NCBI GenBank assembly: GCA_004963905.1
Contig: SUGL01000003.1
Location: 220,030-284,029 of the forward strand
Source of the DNA: Mesorhizobium sp.
GTDB taxonomy: Bacteria; Pseudomonadota; Alphaproteobacteria; Rhizobiales; Rhizobiaceae
Reading direction: 5' to 3'
DNA length: 64,000 nt
Position numbers and translations under genes: made by a program. Below are positions 7,394-17,000 of the stretch, one piece after another (position 1 is the stretch's first letter; each line of letters opens with the position of its first letter). A model generated the notes under the pieces. The model was not told the origin of the DNA. It saw nothing but the letters and a program-made list of their open reading frames with translations, and did not search any database.

Positions 7394-9604
7394 TTAGTTC
7401 GGCTTCGGCTTCTTGCCACGCGGCCGCTTCGGCGCAGAACCGGCCAGTCCCGGGCCAGCGCCATGCGGCGCATCATCCGGCACACCCTCATGCGCCGCGT
7501 GCTCCTTGTCGAACTTGATGACCGGCTCCATCTTCGCCAGCACGTCGTCGGCCAGCCAGCACAGGCTCATATGGCCGTCGCCGAGATTCTTTATCGGCGG
7601 CACCTTGGTCTCGCACAGATTGTCCGGCACCAGCTTCTTGTAGCCGCAGCGTGTCTGGAACGGACAGCCGGTCGGTGGGTTCATCGCCGAGGGGATGTCG
7701 CCTTCGAGCACGATATGCTTCTTGACCACGCTGGTGTCGGCGATCGGGATCGCGGAGAGCAGCGCTTCGGTATAGGGATGGTAGGGCGGCGAGAAGATCT
7801 GGTCCGTCGTGCCCTGCTCGACGATATAGCCGAGATACATGACCACGACCCGGTCGGCTATATAGCGCACCACCGACAGGTCGTGGCTGATGAACAGCAT
7901 CGTCGTCTTGTTCTTGCGCTGGATGTCCATCAACAGCTCGGTCACCGCCGCCTGCACCGAGACGTCGAGCGCCGAGACCGGCTCGTCGGCCACCACCACC
8001 TTGGCGTCGCCGGCAAAGGCGCGCGCCACGCCGATGCGCTGCTTCTGGCCGCCCGAGAGCTGGCGCGGCTTGCGGGTCTCGAAGGCCCGCGGCAGCTTCA
8101 CCAGGTCGAGCAGTTCCAGCATGCGCTTGCGTCGCTCGGCGACCGTCTTGCCGACGTTGAACTTCTCCAGCGTGCGGATGATCTGCGAGCCGACCGTGTG
8201 GCTGGGATTGAGCGTGTCGAACGGATTCTGGAACACCATCTGGATCGACGACACGGTCTCGACATTGCGGCTCTCGATGCCGGTCGACTGGATCTCCTTG
8301 TTGCCCAGCGTCACCGTCCCCGAGCTCGCGGTCTCGAGCCCCAGAAGCACCTTGGCGAGCGTCGACTTCCCGCAGCCGGACTCGCCGACGATCGCGACCG
8401 TCTCGGACTCGCGCGCGGTGAACGAAATCGTCTCGTTGGCCTTGACGACGCGGCCTTCGCTGGAGCCGAACACCTCGCTGCCGCCGACCTTGTAGTATTT
8501 CTTGAGGTCGTCGATCTTGAGCACCGGCGCGCCGGGCTCGACCTTTTCATTGACCTTCTTGGCGCCAGGCGGCAGTGCCTCCCAGTCGATCTCGTTGAAG
8601 CGCACGCAGCGCGAGAAATGGCCTTCATGCCCTTCGACCGGAATCATCGGGATTTCGGCGGCGTTGCAGACGCCCTCGACGAAATGGTGGCAGCGGGGAC
8701 CGAAATTGCAGCCCCTCGGCCGCTCGTGCGGCAGCGGCAACTGCCCGGGAATGGAGATCAGCGGCCGCGAATTCTTGTCGGCGCCTGGCAGCGGGATCGA
8801 GCGGAACAGCCCTTGCGTATAGGGGTGGCGCATCCGGTCGAAGACGTCCTCGATCTTGCCGGTCTCGACCGCCTCGCCCGAATACATCACCGTGATCTTG
8901 TCGCAGGTCTCGAGGATGAGGCCGAGATTGTGCGACACGAAGATCATCGAGGTGCCGAACTTTTCGCCGAGCCCTTTGACCAATTCCACGATGCCGGCCT
9001 CGACTGTGACGTCGAGTGCCGTCGTCGGCTCGTCGAGCAAAAGCAGCGCCGGCTTCGACAGCAGTGCCATGGCGATGACGATGCGCTGCTGCTGGCCGCC
9101 GGAAAGCTGGTGCGGATAGGAGCGCATCATGCGCTCCGGGTCGGGCAGCTTCACCGCGCGCACCATGTCGAGCGCTCTTTTGTAGGCCTCGTCCTTCGAC
9201 ACCTTGTCGTGGATCAGCGGCACTTCCATCAGCTGCTGGCCGATCTTCATTGCCGGATTGAGGCTCGCCATCGGCTCCTGGTAGATCATGGCGATCTTGT
9301 TGCCGCGGATGGCGCGAAGCTCCTCCTCGGACATTTCGCCCATGTCCCTGCCCTGGAACTTGATCCGCCCGCCGACGATCTTTCCGATGTTGGAGAGGTC
9401 GCGCATGATGCCGAGCGACACGGTGGACTTGCCACAGCCGGATTCACCGACGATGCCCATCGCCTCGCCGGGCATGACCGTGCAGGAAAAGTCCATCACC
9501 GCCGGGATCTCGCCCTTGCGGGTGAAGAAGGAGATCGACAGGTTCTCGATCTCGATGATTGGCCCGTTGGAGGGCTTGGCCGGATCTCGAACTGCCTCGT
9601 TCAT
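7394..9604 (-). CDS. Peptide/nickel-type ABC transporter, fused double ATP-binding protein
   Basis: This 736-residue protein joins a DppD-like and a DppF-like ATPase. Domain one (about 15-300) has Walker A GESGCGKST at 53-61, signature LSGGQQQR and Walker B LLLLDEPTTALD. Domain two (about 350-680) has a second GESGCGKST near 405, LSGGQKQR and VVVADEPVSALD. Each is followed by an oligopeptide-transporter C-terminal module with a cysteine cluster (CNFGPRCHHFVEGVC and CPFQTRCGYKK). It powers the two permeases encoded just upstream. The start at 9604 has TTGGAG seven bases before it. An ATG at 9679 would translate the palindromic repeat 9634-9683 and is rejected. The lysine-rich tail (KRPRGKKPKPN) is unusual. 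Confidence 0.9.
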   Translation of the reverse strand: MNEAVRDPAKPSNGPIIEIENLSISFFTRKGEIPAVMDFSCTVMPGEAMGIVGESGCGKSTVSLGIMRDLSNIGKIVGGRIKFQGRDMGEMSEEELRAIRGNKIAMIYQEPMASLNPAMKIGQQLMEVPLIHDKVSKDEAYKRALDMVRAVKLPDPERMMRSYPHQLSGGQQQRIVIAMALLSKPALLLLDEPTTALDVTVEAGIVELVKGLGEKFGTSMIFVSHNLGLILETCDKITVMYSGEAVETGKIEDVFDRMRHPYTQGLFRSIPLPGADKNSRPLISIPGQLPLPHERPRGCNFGPRCHHFVEGVCNAAEIPMIPVEGHEGHFSRCVRFNEIDWEALPPGAKKVNEKVEPGAPVLKIDDLKKYYKVGGSEVFGSSEGRVVKANETISFTARESETVAIVGESGCGKSTLAKVLLGLETASSGTVTLGNKEIQSTGIESRNVETVSSIQMVFQNPFDTLNPSHTVGSQIIRTLEKFNVGKTVAERRKRMLELLDLVKLPRAFETRKPRQLSGGQKQRIGVARAFAGDAKVVVADEPVSALDVSVQAAVTELLMDIQRKNKTTMLFISHDLSVVRYIADRVVVMYLGYIVEQGTTDQIFSPPYHPYTEALLSAIPIADTSVVKKHIVLEGDIPSAMNPPTGCPFQTRCGYKKLVPDNLCETKVPPIKNLGDGHMSLCWLADDVLAKMEPVIKFDKEHAAHEGVPDDAPHGAGPGLAGSAPKRPRGKKPKPN

Positions 9605-9633
9605 GGGTCGCTCCAATCCTTGGTCTTTTGTTA

Positions 9634-9683
9634 GAGCATGATCTTGTCCGAAAACCAGGGTACCACTTTTCGGGATCATGCTC
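9634..9683. repeat. Palindromic repeat, family B copy 3 (single module)
   Basis: GAGCATGATC (9634-9643) pairs with GATCATGCTC (9674-9683), and inside it CCGAAAA pairs with TTTTCGG. It lies between the permease and ATPase genes of the peptide transporter, so an mRNA hairpin forms within the operon. The inner CCGAAAA-type stem links it to the elements at 388-493 and 58931-59033. Confidence 0.75.
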
Positions 9684-9711
9684 CGGGCAACTAGGGCCTA
9701 AGGCCCTGCCA

Positions 9712-10869
9712 TCAATCCTTCATCGACTGTTCGCGCAGCGAGTCCGCCAGAAGGTTCAGCCCCAGCACGAACGACATCAGCGCGATCGTCGGCGGCAGCG
9801 CCGGATGGATGAAGGAGCGCAGCAGCCGGCTCGCATCCTTGATCGCGGTCCCCCAGTCGGGACTTTCAGGCGCCAGGCCCAGGCCGAAATAGCCGAGCGT
9901 GCCGAGCAGGATCGTCGTGTAGCCGATGCGCAGGCAGGCATCGACGATCAGCGGTCCGCGTGCGTTGGGCAGGATTTCCCACAGCATGATGTACCAGGGC
10001 GATTCACCGCGCGTCTGCGCCGCCGCCACATAGTCGCGCGTCTTGATGTCCATGGTCAGCCCGCGCACGATGCGGAACACGCCGGGGCTGGAAGCGAACA
10101 CCACCGCCACGAAGATGTTGAGCTGGTTGGGATCGATGTGGACGATCTTCAGCGGATCCTTGTCGAAGACGAGGCCCGCATAGATCCAGCCGCCGACGAC
10201 GAGCGTGACGCCGAGCAGAATGTAGAGGCGGTCCGGCCGGTTCTTGTAGCGGGTCCAGAACAGCACGCTGAAGAAGATGATCGGGAACAGGAAGAACAAT
10301 CCGGCCATCGCATAGGGGATCGGCGTGTCCATGATGCCCGGCGTCACCAGGAGGTAGAACAGAAGGATCACCGGGAAGGCCAGCACCAGATTGGCAAGGA
10401 AGGACAGGATCGTGTCGATCTTGCCGCCGTAATAGCCGGCCGGCAGGCCGAGCGTGATGCCGACCATCAGCGCGAAACCGGTCGCCGCAGGCGCGATGAT
10501 CAGCACGATCTGGCTGCCATAGACCATGCGCGAGAACACGTCGCGGGCCAGCTTGTCGCCGCCGAAATAATAGATGAGCTTCGACGTCGGCTCGATCGCG
10601 CCGGGCAGCGTGTCCTTCATGATCGACACCTGCGCCAGCGGATCGAAGGGCGAGATGGTCGAGGCGAAGATCGCCGTGAACAGCCAGAACAGGCAGATGC
10701 CGACGCCGGCGATGCCGACGCCGCTGTCGAAGAGCTGGCCGTAGAGGCCGAGCTTCTTCTTGTAGGCAAAGCTGATACCCATCACCAGGACGAGCGCGAC
10801 CCACACAGGCCAGAAGCGCCATAGCACGCCGACCACGACATTGAAGGCGCTGATATATTCGGTCTGCAT
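9712..10869 (-). CDS. Peptide/nickel-type ABC transporter permease, DppC-like
   Basis: This 385-residue inner-membrane protein shows the DppC/OppC pattern: a long N-terminal region with two membrane helices, then a BPD_transp_1 core from about residue 140. The core includes TRDYVAAAQTRGESPWYIMLWEILPNARGP, the EAA coupling loop that contacts the ATPase (quoted here only to locate it near residues 285-310). Family members are usually about 300 residues; the extra length is an inserted helix-rich stretch around 170-240. It forms the channel with the next upstream gene product, whose stop lies 12 bases before this start. The transported substrate cannot be told from sequence. Confidence 0.88.
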   Translation of the reverse strand: MQTEYISAFNVVVGVLWRFWPVWVALVLVMGISFAYKKKLGLYGQLFDSGVGIAGVGICLFWLFTAIFASTISPFDPLAQVSIMKDTLPGAIEPTSKLIYYFGGDKLARDVFSRMVYGSQIVLIIAPAATGFALMVGITLGLPAGYYGGKIDTILSFLANLVLAFPVILLFYLLVTPGIMDTPIPYAMAGLFFLFPIIFFSVLFWTRYKNRPDRLYILLGVTLVVGGWIYAGLVFDKDPLKIVHIDPNQLNIFVAVVFASSPGVFRIVRGLTMDIKTRDYVAAAQTRGESPWYIMLWEILPNARGPLIVDACLRIGYTTILLGTLGYFGLGLAPESPDWGTAIKDASRLLRSFIHPALPPTIALMSFVLGLNLLADSLREQSMKD

Positions 10870-10881
10870 CCGCCCTGTCCC

Positions 10882-11916
10882 CTATTGAACCCTGATGCGC
10901 GGATTGAGGAACGCGTAGCCGACATCGGAGATGAGCTGCGTGATCAGCACGATGAATACCGAGACCAGCGAGCAGCCGAGCAGAAGGTCGATGTCGTTGT
11001 TGCCCGCGGCCTCGACCAGCGTGTAGCCGAACCCCTGGTAGCGGAACATCACCTCGACGATGACGACGCCGGTGAGCAGCCATGGGAACTGCAGCATGAT
11101 GACGGTGAAGGGCGCAATCAGCGCGTTGCGTAGTGCATGCTTGACGACGACGCTGCTGAAGGAGAGCCCCTTGAGGCGGGCGGTGCGGATATATTGCTGC
11201 GTCATCACCTCGACCATCGAGGCGCGCGTCATGCGCGCTATGTAGCCGGTGCCGTAGATGGCCAGCGTCATCACCGGAAGCGTGAAATTGTAGAAGGTGA
11301 GGCCCTGACTTGCCGAGGCGGCCGAGCCATTCAGCCAGCCGAGCCACGAGGCGAAGATAACGGTGAAGATGACGCCCGACACATATTCGGGCGTCGCCGT
11401 CGAGGCGATAGAGGCGACCGACAGCGTGCGGTCGGTGCGCGAGCCCTCGCGCATGCCGGCGAGTATCCCGACAAGCAGCGAGATCGGCACCATCACGGCC
11501 AGCACCCAGAACATCAGCAGCCCCGTAGCGCCGAGCGCTGGGAAAAGTTTGGAGGCAACCGTCGTTTTGAACTTGGTCGAGCAGCCGAAGTCGCCCTGCA
11601 GGACGCCGGAGAATGTCGGCACGACCGGGTCGTTGCAGAAGGAGAAGCGCTGCGCCGGCTTGCCCGTCGCCGGATCGGTTGCCGGCTGCTTGGGCAGCAG
11701 GCCCAGCCACTGGCCATAGCGGGCAAAGAAATTCTGCCGGTAGCCATGGTTGACCAGCCAGTCCTCTAGCTGCTCGGCCGACGTATGCATTTCAGTCTGG
11801 CTGATCGCCAGCTTCTTCAGGTTCGGGTTGAGATTGATCAGAAAGAAGACGACCAACGTCAGGCACAGCATCGTCAATGCCATCGTGCCAAGACGCCTGA
11901 GGATGAACGAAAGCAT
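10882..11916 (-). CDS. Peptide/nickel-type ABC transporter permease, DppB-like
   Basis: The 344-residue product begins MLSFILRRLGTMALTM, the typical first helix of DppB-type permeases, and ends with the LLGCSLVSVFIVLITQLI helix pair. The EAA loop (TQQYIRTARLKG then VVKHALRNALIAPF) sits near residues 240-265. A large periplasmic loop of about 100 residues follows helix one and contains a CNDP segment. The start at 11916 has AGGGG six bases upstream, and an ATG at 11964 is unsupported. It pairs with the DppC-like permease 12 bases downstream. A 221-base gap with a hairpin separates it from the binding-protein gene. Confidence 0.9.
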   Translation of the reverse strand: MLSFILRRLGTMALTMLCLTLVVFFLINLNPNLKKLAISQTEMHTSAEQLEDWLVNHGYRQNFFARYGQWLGLLPKQPATDPATGKPAQRFSFCNDPVVPTFSGVLQGDFGCSTKFKTTVASKLFPALGATGLLMFWVLAVMVPISLLVGILAGMREGSRTDRTLSVASIASTATPEYVSGVIFTVIFASWLGWLNGSAASASQGLTFYNFTLPVMTLAIYGTGYIARMTRASMVEVMTQQYIRTARLKGLSFSSVVVKHALRNALIAPFTVIMLQFPWLLTGVVIVEVMFRYQGFGYTLVEAAGNNDIDLLLGCSLVSVFIVLITQLISDVGYAFLNPRIRVQ

Positions 11917-12104
11917 GGCGGCCCCTGCCGGTCTGGTTGGGGTTGGAGCCTGTCTGGAAACCAATCTGGCCGCCAGCGACCAGGTTGCCTGTCAAACGGA
12001 CCCTCGAATGCGATCAACCCTGGTTTTTCGTAACATGCCGTTGCCGAAAAAGCCCACACCCTTTGCGGCGTCGGCTTGCGGTTCCGGCATTGTGCGGGGA
12101 TTGA

Positions 12105-12128
12105 GGGGAAGGGGCAAGGCCCTTCCCC
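12105..12128 (-). terminator. Intra-operon hairpin after the binding-protein gene
   Basis: Read on the minus strand, a perfect 9-bp stem (GGGGAAGGG with CCCTTCCCC, six-base loop) starts about ten bases after the binding-protein stop and ahead of the permease genes. Such hairpins commonly protect or partly terminate the binding-protein message, giving more binding protein than membrane components. No T-run follows. Confidence 0.6.
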
Positions 12129-12137
12129 CACGGTCGA

Positions 12138-13790
12138 TCACGCCTGGTCGAGCCAGACCTTGCCGTAATCGCGCTCGAAAGTCGGATGCATTTTGTAGTT
12201 CTGCACCGCCTTGACCGAGTGGCTGTAGAGCTTGCGCCAGTAAGGCTGGATGATGATGCCGGAATCCTGCAGGATCTGCTCGATGTCCTTCATCATGTCC
12301 TTGCGCTTGGCGGCGTCGGCGACGGCCAGCGCGGCGTTGAGCTTGGCGTCCCAATCGGGATTCGACCAAGCCGTCTCGTTCCAGGCTTCGCCGGAGCGAT
12401 AGCCGATCGCTAGCACCTGGACGCCGAGCGGCCGCATGTTCCAATTGGTCATGGACAGCGGATACTTGGTCCAGTCGTTCCAGAAGGTCGAGCCCGGCAG
12501 CACCGTGCGCTTGACCTTGATGCCGGCATCGCGCATCTGCGCGGCGATCGCATCGCCGGTGTTCTTGTGCCAGTCCTCGTCGACCGTGATCAGCTCGTGC
12601 TCGAAATCTGCCTGGCCGGCCTCCGCCAGTAGGGCCTTCGCCTTGGCCGGATCCCGCTTGATCTTCGGCAGCTCGTAGTATTCCGGATGGATCTGGCAGA
12701 CATGGTGGTTCTCGGCGACCGTGCCGGCATTGCCGTACCCGAGCTGCAGGACGACGTTGTTGTCGACCGCGAGTTGCAGGGCGTTGCGGACCTTCTGGTT
12801 GTCGTACGGTTTGTTATTGACGTTGGTGCGGCAGACGATGGTCGAGGCAGTGACGATCTCCGACTTCACCAGGTCCATGCCGTCGAGGATCGACACATAG
12901 TCGGCCGAGGTCTCGAAATTGGTGTGCACTTCACCCGATTCGAACGCACTGACCATGGCTTGCGGATCGGTGCCGTAGTCGATGAACTCGATGCCGTCGA
13001 GGAACACCTCACCGTCCCACCATTTGTTGTCTTCGCGGCGCTTGTAGACCACCTTCTGGCCGACATCGTAGGAGACGAGCTCGAACGGGCCGGTGCCGAT
13101 TGGGCAGGCTTTGAAATCGCCGCCCTTCTCGTCGAAGCTCTTGTGGACGATCAGGCCCGGATAGTCGCACATGTTCGGGATCAGTGCGATGTCGGGCTTG
13201 CCGAGCTTGAGCTTGATGGTCATGTCGTCGACCTTGGTCACGGCGCTCTCGTCGAGCTTGTCGTCCTTGACCAGGGTGCCGAGGCGGCCAGGCATCGAAT
13301 TGCCTTCGGCCTTCTTGTCGGCCCAGCGCTTAAGGTTGAAGATGACGTCGTCCGCGGTAAAAGCATCGCCGTTCGACCAGGTCACGCCCTTGCGCACATG
13401 CAGCGTGTATTCGGTGGCGTCATCGTTCACGTCCCAGCTTTCCAGCAGATAGGGGCGGAACGTGTATTCGGTGGTGTACTTGACGAGCGGCTCGAGCGCC
13501 TGGCGCTCGGCATTGGCGATTTCCGACCAGTCGGCCTTGCGCGGATCCTTCGGATCCTTGATCCATTGCGCGACCTTCAGCGTGCCGCCCTTCTTGCCCT
13601 GCACGTCCTCGGCTCTAGCCGGGGTCGGATCAGCGAGACCGAGCAGGCCGTAAGCCATCGCCGTCGACGCGCCGAAAACGCTGGCCAAAGCCAAAAATTC
13701 GCGGCGATCGACGTTTCCTGCCTTGGCTTCTTCGGCCAGGGCCAGGATGTGATCCGGAACGCGATCGCCATTACTCTTATAGATTGCCAT
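12138..13790 (-). CDS. Peptide/nickel-type ABC transporter substrate-binding protein, Tat-exported
   Basis: This 550-residue family-5 solute-binding protein should act in the periplasm. Its N-terminus has twin arginines (DRREFLAL, Arg29-Arg30) followed by a hydrophobic stretch and an ARA cleavage region near residue 62, so export is by the Tat route. The mature protein carries the SBP_bac_5 hallmarks: [22 protein letters not shown] near 155-175 and a C-terminal region ending in [14 protein letters not shown]. The start at 13790 has GGGAG about seven bases upstream; longer openings to 13958 include poor-quality residues and are rejected. It is the first gene of the four-gene operon running down to 7394. 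Confidence 0.9.
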   Translation of the reverse strand: MAIYKSNGDRVPDHILALAEEAKAGNVDRREFLALASVFGASTAMAYGLLGLADPTPARAEDVQGKKGGTLKVAQWIKDPKDPRKADWSEIANAERQALEPLVKYTTEYTFRPYLLESWDVNDDATEYTLHVRKGVTWSNGDAFTADDVIFNLKRWADKKAEGNSMPGRLGTLVKDDKLDESAVTKVDDMTIKLKLGKPDIALIPNMCDYPGLIVHKSFDEKGGDFKACPIGTGPFELVSYDVGQKVVYKRREDNKWWDGEVFLDGIEFIDYGTDPQAMVSAFESGEVHTNFETSADYVSILDGMDLVKSEIVTASTIVCRTNVNNKPYDNQKVRNALQLAVDNNVVLQLGYGNAGTVAENHHVCQIHPEYYELPKIKRDPAKAKALLAEAGQADFEHELITVDEDWHKNTGDAIAAQMRDAGIKVKRTVLPGSTFWNDWTKYPLSMTNWNMRPLGVQVLAIGYRSGEAWNETAWSNPDWDAKLNAALAVADAAKRKDMMKDIEQILQDSGIIIQPYWRKLYSHSVKAVQNYKMHPTFERDYGKVWLDQA

Positions 13791-13823
13791 GACTAACTCC
13801 CATTGTTTGGCTTTCTGCCTTTT

Positions 13824-13852
13824 AACATTCCGCATCCGGACCGTGATGTCAA
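13824..13852 (-). promoter_or_regulatory. Candidate sigma-70-type promoter of the peptide ABC operon
   Basis: On the minus strand TTGACA (13852-13847) is followed after 17 bases by AATGTT (13829-13824), 33 bases before the binding-protein start. The -35 box is perfect. The -10 box is weak but lies where one would expect it. Confidence 0.45.
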
Positions 13853-14064
13853 AACACGGTATGGACTGGGAACATGGTGGCGAATGTGCAACTTTGGAAT
13901 GAGGCCGGTTCGCGCGATAACGACAGTCATGACGCAAATTTGTTAGTGCACCGCACATTTCTGAAAAAATCGATGGCGGATTAAATCAAGACATTTTAGG
14001 CGGATAAGGGCCTCGCGGACGCGGCAAAAGTCCTCTCGGGCCCGCCGAGGGCAGCGCCGCGTGG

Positions 14065-17000
14065 TCAGTATTCGCGTTCGTAAAAGACGCCGCCCTTGGC
14101 TTCGCCCGCGTCGTTGGCCTCGCCGCGAAGCTTCACCCCGCGCCCGACATTGAGGTCGATCGTCGCCTTGCCGGAGCCTGGTTTGTCGCCCTTCTGGATC
14201 GTCACATAGGTGCGGTCGTTGAGGTACTTGCCGGCGGAAACCGCGGTGCCGCCTTTTTCGTCCGTCGTCACGTCGAGATTGTCGACGCCGATGGCGCTTT
14301 GCAGGTTCTCGAGCAGTGAGGTCGAGCCGCCGACCCCTGCGAGCTGCGCGGCGGCTTGCGCCAGTTGCGCGATCTGCAGCGGTGACAGTTTGGACATGGA
14401 TTGACCGAAGATGAGCTGTGCCAGGACCTCGTCCTGGGGCAGCGCCGGCACGGAGGAGAAAGTGAACTTCGGATTGGTCGCTTCGCCCGAAACGACGATG
14501 GTGACGGTGGCGCTGCTTGTCGTCGTGGTCGCCGTCAGGTTGAGATAGGGCACCAGCGAACCCTGGAACCCGACCGTGCCCTCGGTGAAGGTCAGCCGCT
14601 TGGCAAGGATCGTCAGCCGTCCGCGCTGCAGCGTGAAGGTGCCGACCGCCTGCGGCGACGAGGCCGGGCCGGTCAGCTTGAGCGACCCGCCGAGCTCGGC
14701 ATCCAGGCCCCTGCCCTGGATGAAGATCTGGTTCGGCGCGTTGACCGTCACGTCGAGGACAAGCCCGCTGCCGCCATTGCCGCTGCCGCTCGACGTCGGC
14801 GGGTTCAGCGCCCTGTCCTGCGCGCGCACCGCGCGCGGCGCGTTCTTATGCTTCACATCCAGCGCCGAGAGCGAGCCCGGCAGCTTTTCCGGAACGGTGA
14901 TGACCGTCCTCGCCAGATTGATGGTGCCGGCGATCACCGGCGCCGAAACGAGCGGCCCCTTGATGGTCAGGTCGCCGCCAAGATTCGCGGTCACCACCCT
15001 GCCGTCGGTATAGCGGCCATCGGTGAGTTTTATCGACAGGTCGGCCGGGAAGCCCTGCGCCGGGGTAATGCCGACCGTGCCGCTGGCCGAAAGGCTGCCG
15101 CGCGTCGACAAAGTGCCGGTCAGGCGATTGATCCTGGCAACGCCGCCGCCGATCGAGACGTCGGCCGCGATGTCGTTGACCGCGAGCCCGGAGCGTGCGT
15201 CGAGGAGACGGGCGCCCGACGTAGTGACTTTGCCGCTGATCACCGGCGAGGACGCGGGACCGCGGACTTGCACGTCGACATTGGCGGTGCCGTTAAGTGC
15301 AAGGCCTTGCGCGGCCAGTTTGGCGGCAAGGAAGGAAAACGGCACCTTGCCGTTGAAGTCGAGCGCCAGGGCCGGCGTGCCGGCCGTTGTCACCGTGCCG
15401 CCGCCCTTGAGGCCAAGGCCAGCGCTGTCGCTGATGGCGGCATCGAAGGCGAGCTTGTTGCCGGCAAAGGTTCCGGACGACGAGACGTTGATGCCGCCGA
15501 GCCCGGCGCCGCGCGTCTGCGAGGTCTGCACACCCAAAGCGTCGACGTTAAAGGCGACCGCCGGCGTGGCCGGCGCGCCGGACACCTTCACCGTGCCCGA
15601 GATCGAGCCCGCCGCATCGAGGCTGGGCGAAAAACTGTTGGCGAGCGAAACCGGCACCCTGGCCAGATTGGCGTTGATGTCGAGCGTCTGCGCGACCTTG
15701 CCCGTCACCGTTGCCGTGCCGCCGCCTAGATTGAGCACCAGCCGGTCGAGCGTCGTCGCGCCGTTGGCTATGGTCACCGTCGAGGCCTGCGCGATCGCGG
15801 CCTTGATGCCCTGCACCGTCGCCTGGCCCGACGCGAGCTCGATGGTCGTCGTGCCGTTCGCCATTTTCACCCGGCCGGCCGCCTTCGCCGGAATATTCTT
15901 CACGGTGGCGCCTCCGGAGAAGCCGGTCCAGTCGCCGTCGCGCTTCAAGTCGACGTCGATGCCGGTGACGGCGGTGCCGCCCGAGATCACGCTCTCGGCG
16001 CGGATCGTGCCGGAGATGACGGGCGCCGCGAGATAGTTCGCGATCTGGGCATCGATGGCGACGTTCTTGGCCGAGAGGTCGCCGCGCTTGATCGCCGCCG
16101 TGGTCGCCTTGACGGCGACATTCGGTCCGTTGTCGGTTTTCGCGAAGGCGATCGTGCCGCGCACGTCGCCTTCCGCCTTTTCCAGTGCCAGCGCCGCCAG
16201 CGGTCCGATGTCGGGCAGGTCGAGCGACACGGTACCGACCGGCACGAAAGCCTGGTCGAGCGCCAGATCGCCGGAGATCTTGCTTGATCCCAGCGACAGC
16301 AGAAGCCCGTTGATCGCGCTCTTGCCGTTGGTGGTGGCAAGCACCGCGCTGCCCTGCAGCGGCTGCCCGGCGACATTGCCGGTCAGTTGCACATTGGCCG
16401 CCGGATTGGCGGCATCGGCCTTGCCGGTCGCGATCAGCTTCAGCCCGGTGATCTCGCGCGCAGCCACCGAAAGCCGGTCGCTGTTCACCGTCAAGGACAG
16501 GTCCGGCGCCGCGGGCGCGCCCTGCGCATTGAGCGCGAAGGTGATGGCGCCCTTGGCGTCCTTGGACAGCAGCGACATATCCGCCAGCGCGCCCTTGATG
16601 GCGGCGCTCAGCGTGTTGTCGGCGATGCTCGCCTGCCCGTCGGCGGTGAACGCGCCGGAGGCCACTTTAACCGGGCCGACGCTGACATTGCCCTTGGCGT
16701 CGCGTTGCGTTGTGGCGCTGAGTTGCGTGCGCTGGGCAAGAACACCACGCACCGCCGCCGGCAAGGCGGCCGAGAGCACGTCCGCCTTGACGGTGAAGTC
16801 GACGGAGCCGTCGGCGAACGACACTCTGCCATTGAAGGCGCCGTCGACCGCGCCGCTGGTCGCCGAGCCGCTATTGATGGCGATCGCGTCGGGAGCAAGG
16901 CTGCCGGCGACCTTTGCCGTGACCTTGCCGGCGACCAGCGGCGCAACCGTCGGATTGTCGAGATCGATCTTGTCGGCCGCGACCATACCGGAGACGGGGC

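Noticed and set aside
7463-9634. 723-residue plus-strand frame opposite the fused ABC ATPase
   Set aside because: His/Arg-rich shadow; the opposite strand has two complete ATPase domains with all motifs.
9559-10824. 421-residue plus-strand frame opposite the DppC-like permease
   Set aside because: Arg/Asp/Gln-rich shadow typical of an antisense frame to a membrane protein.
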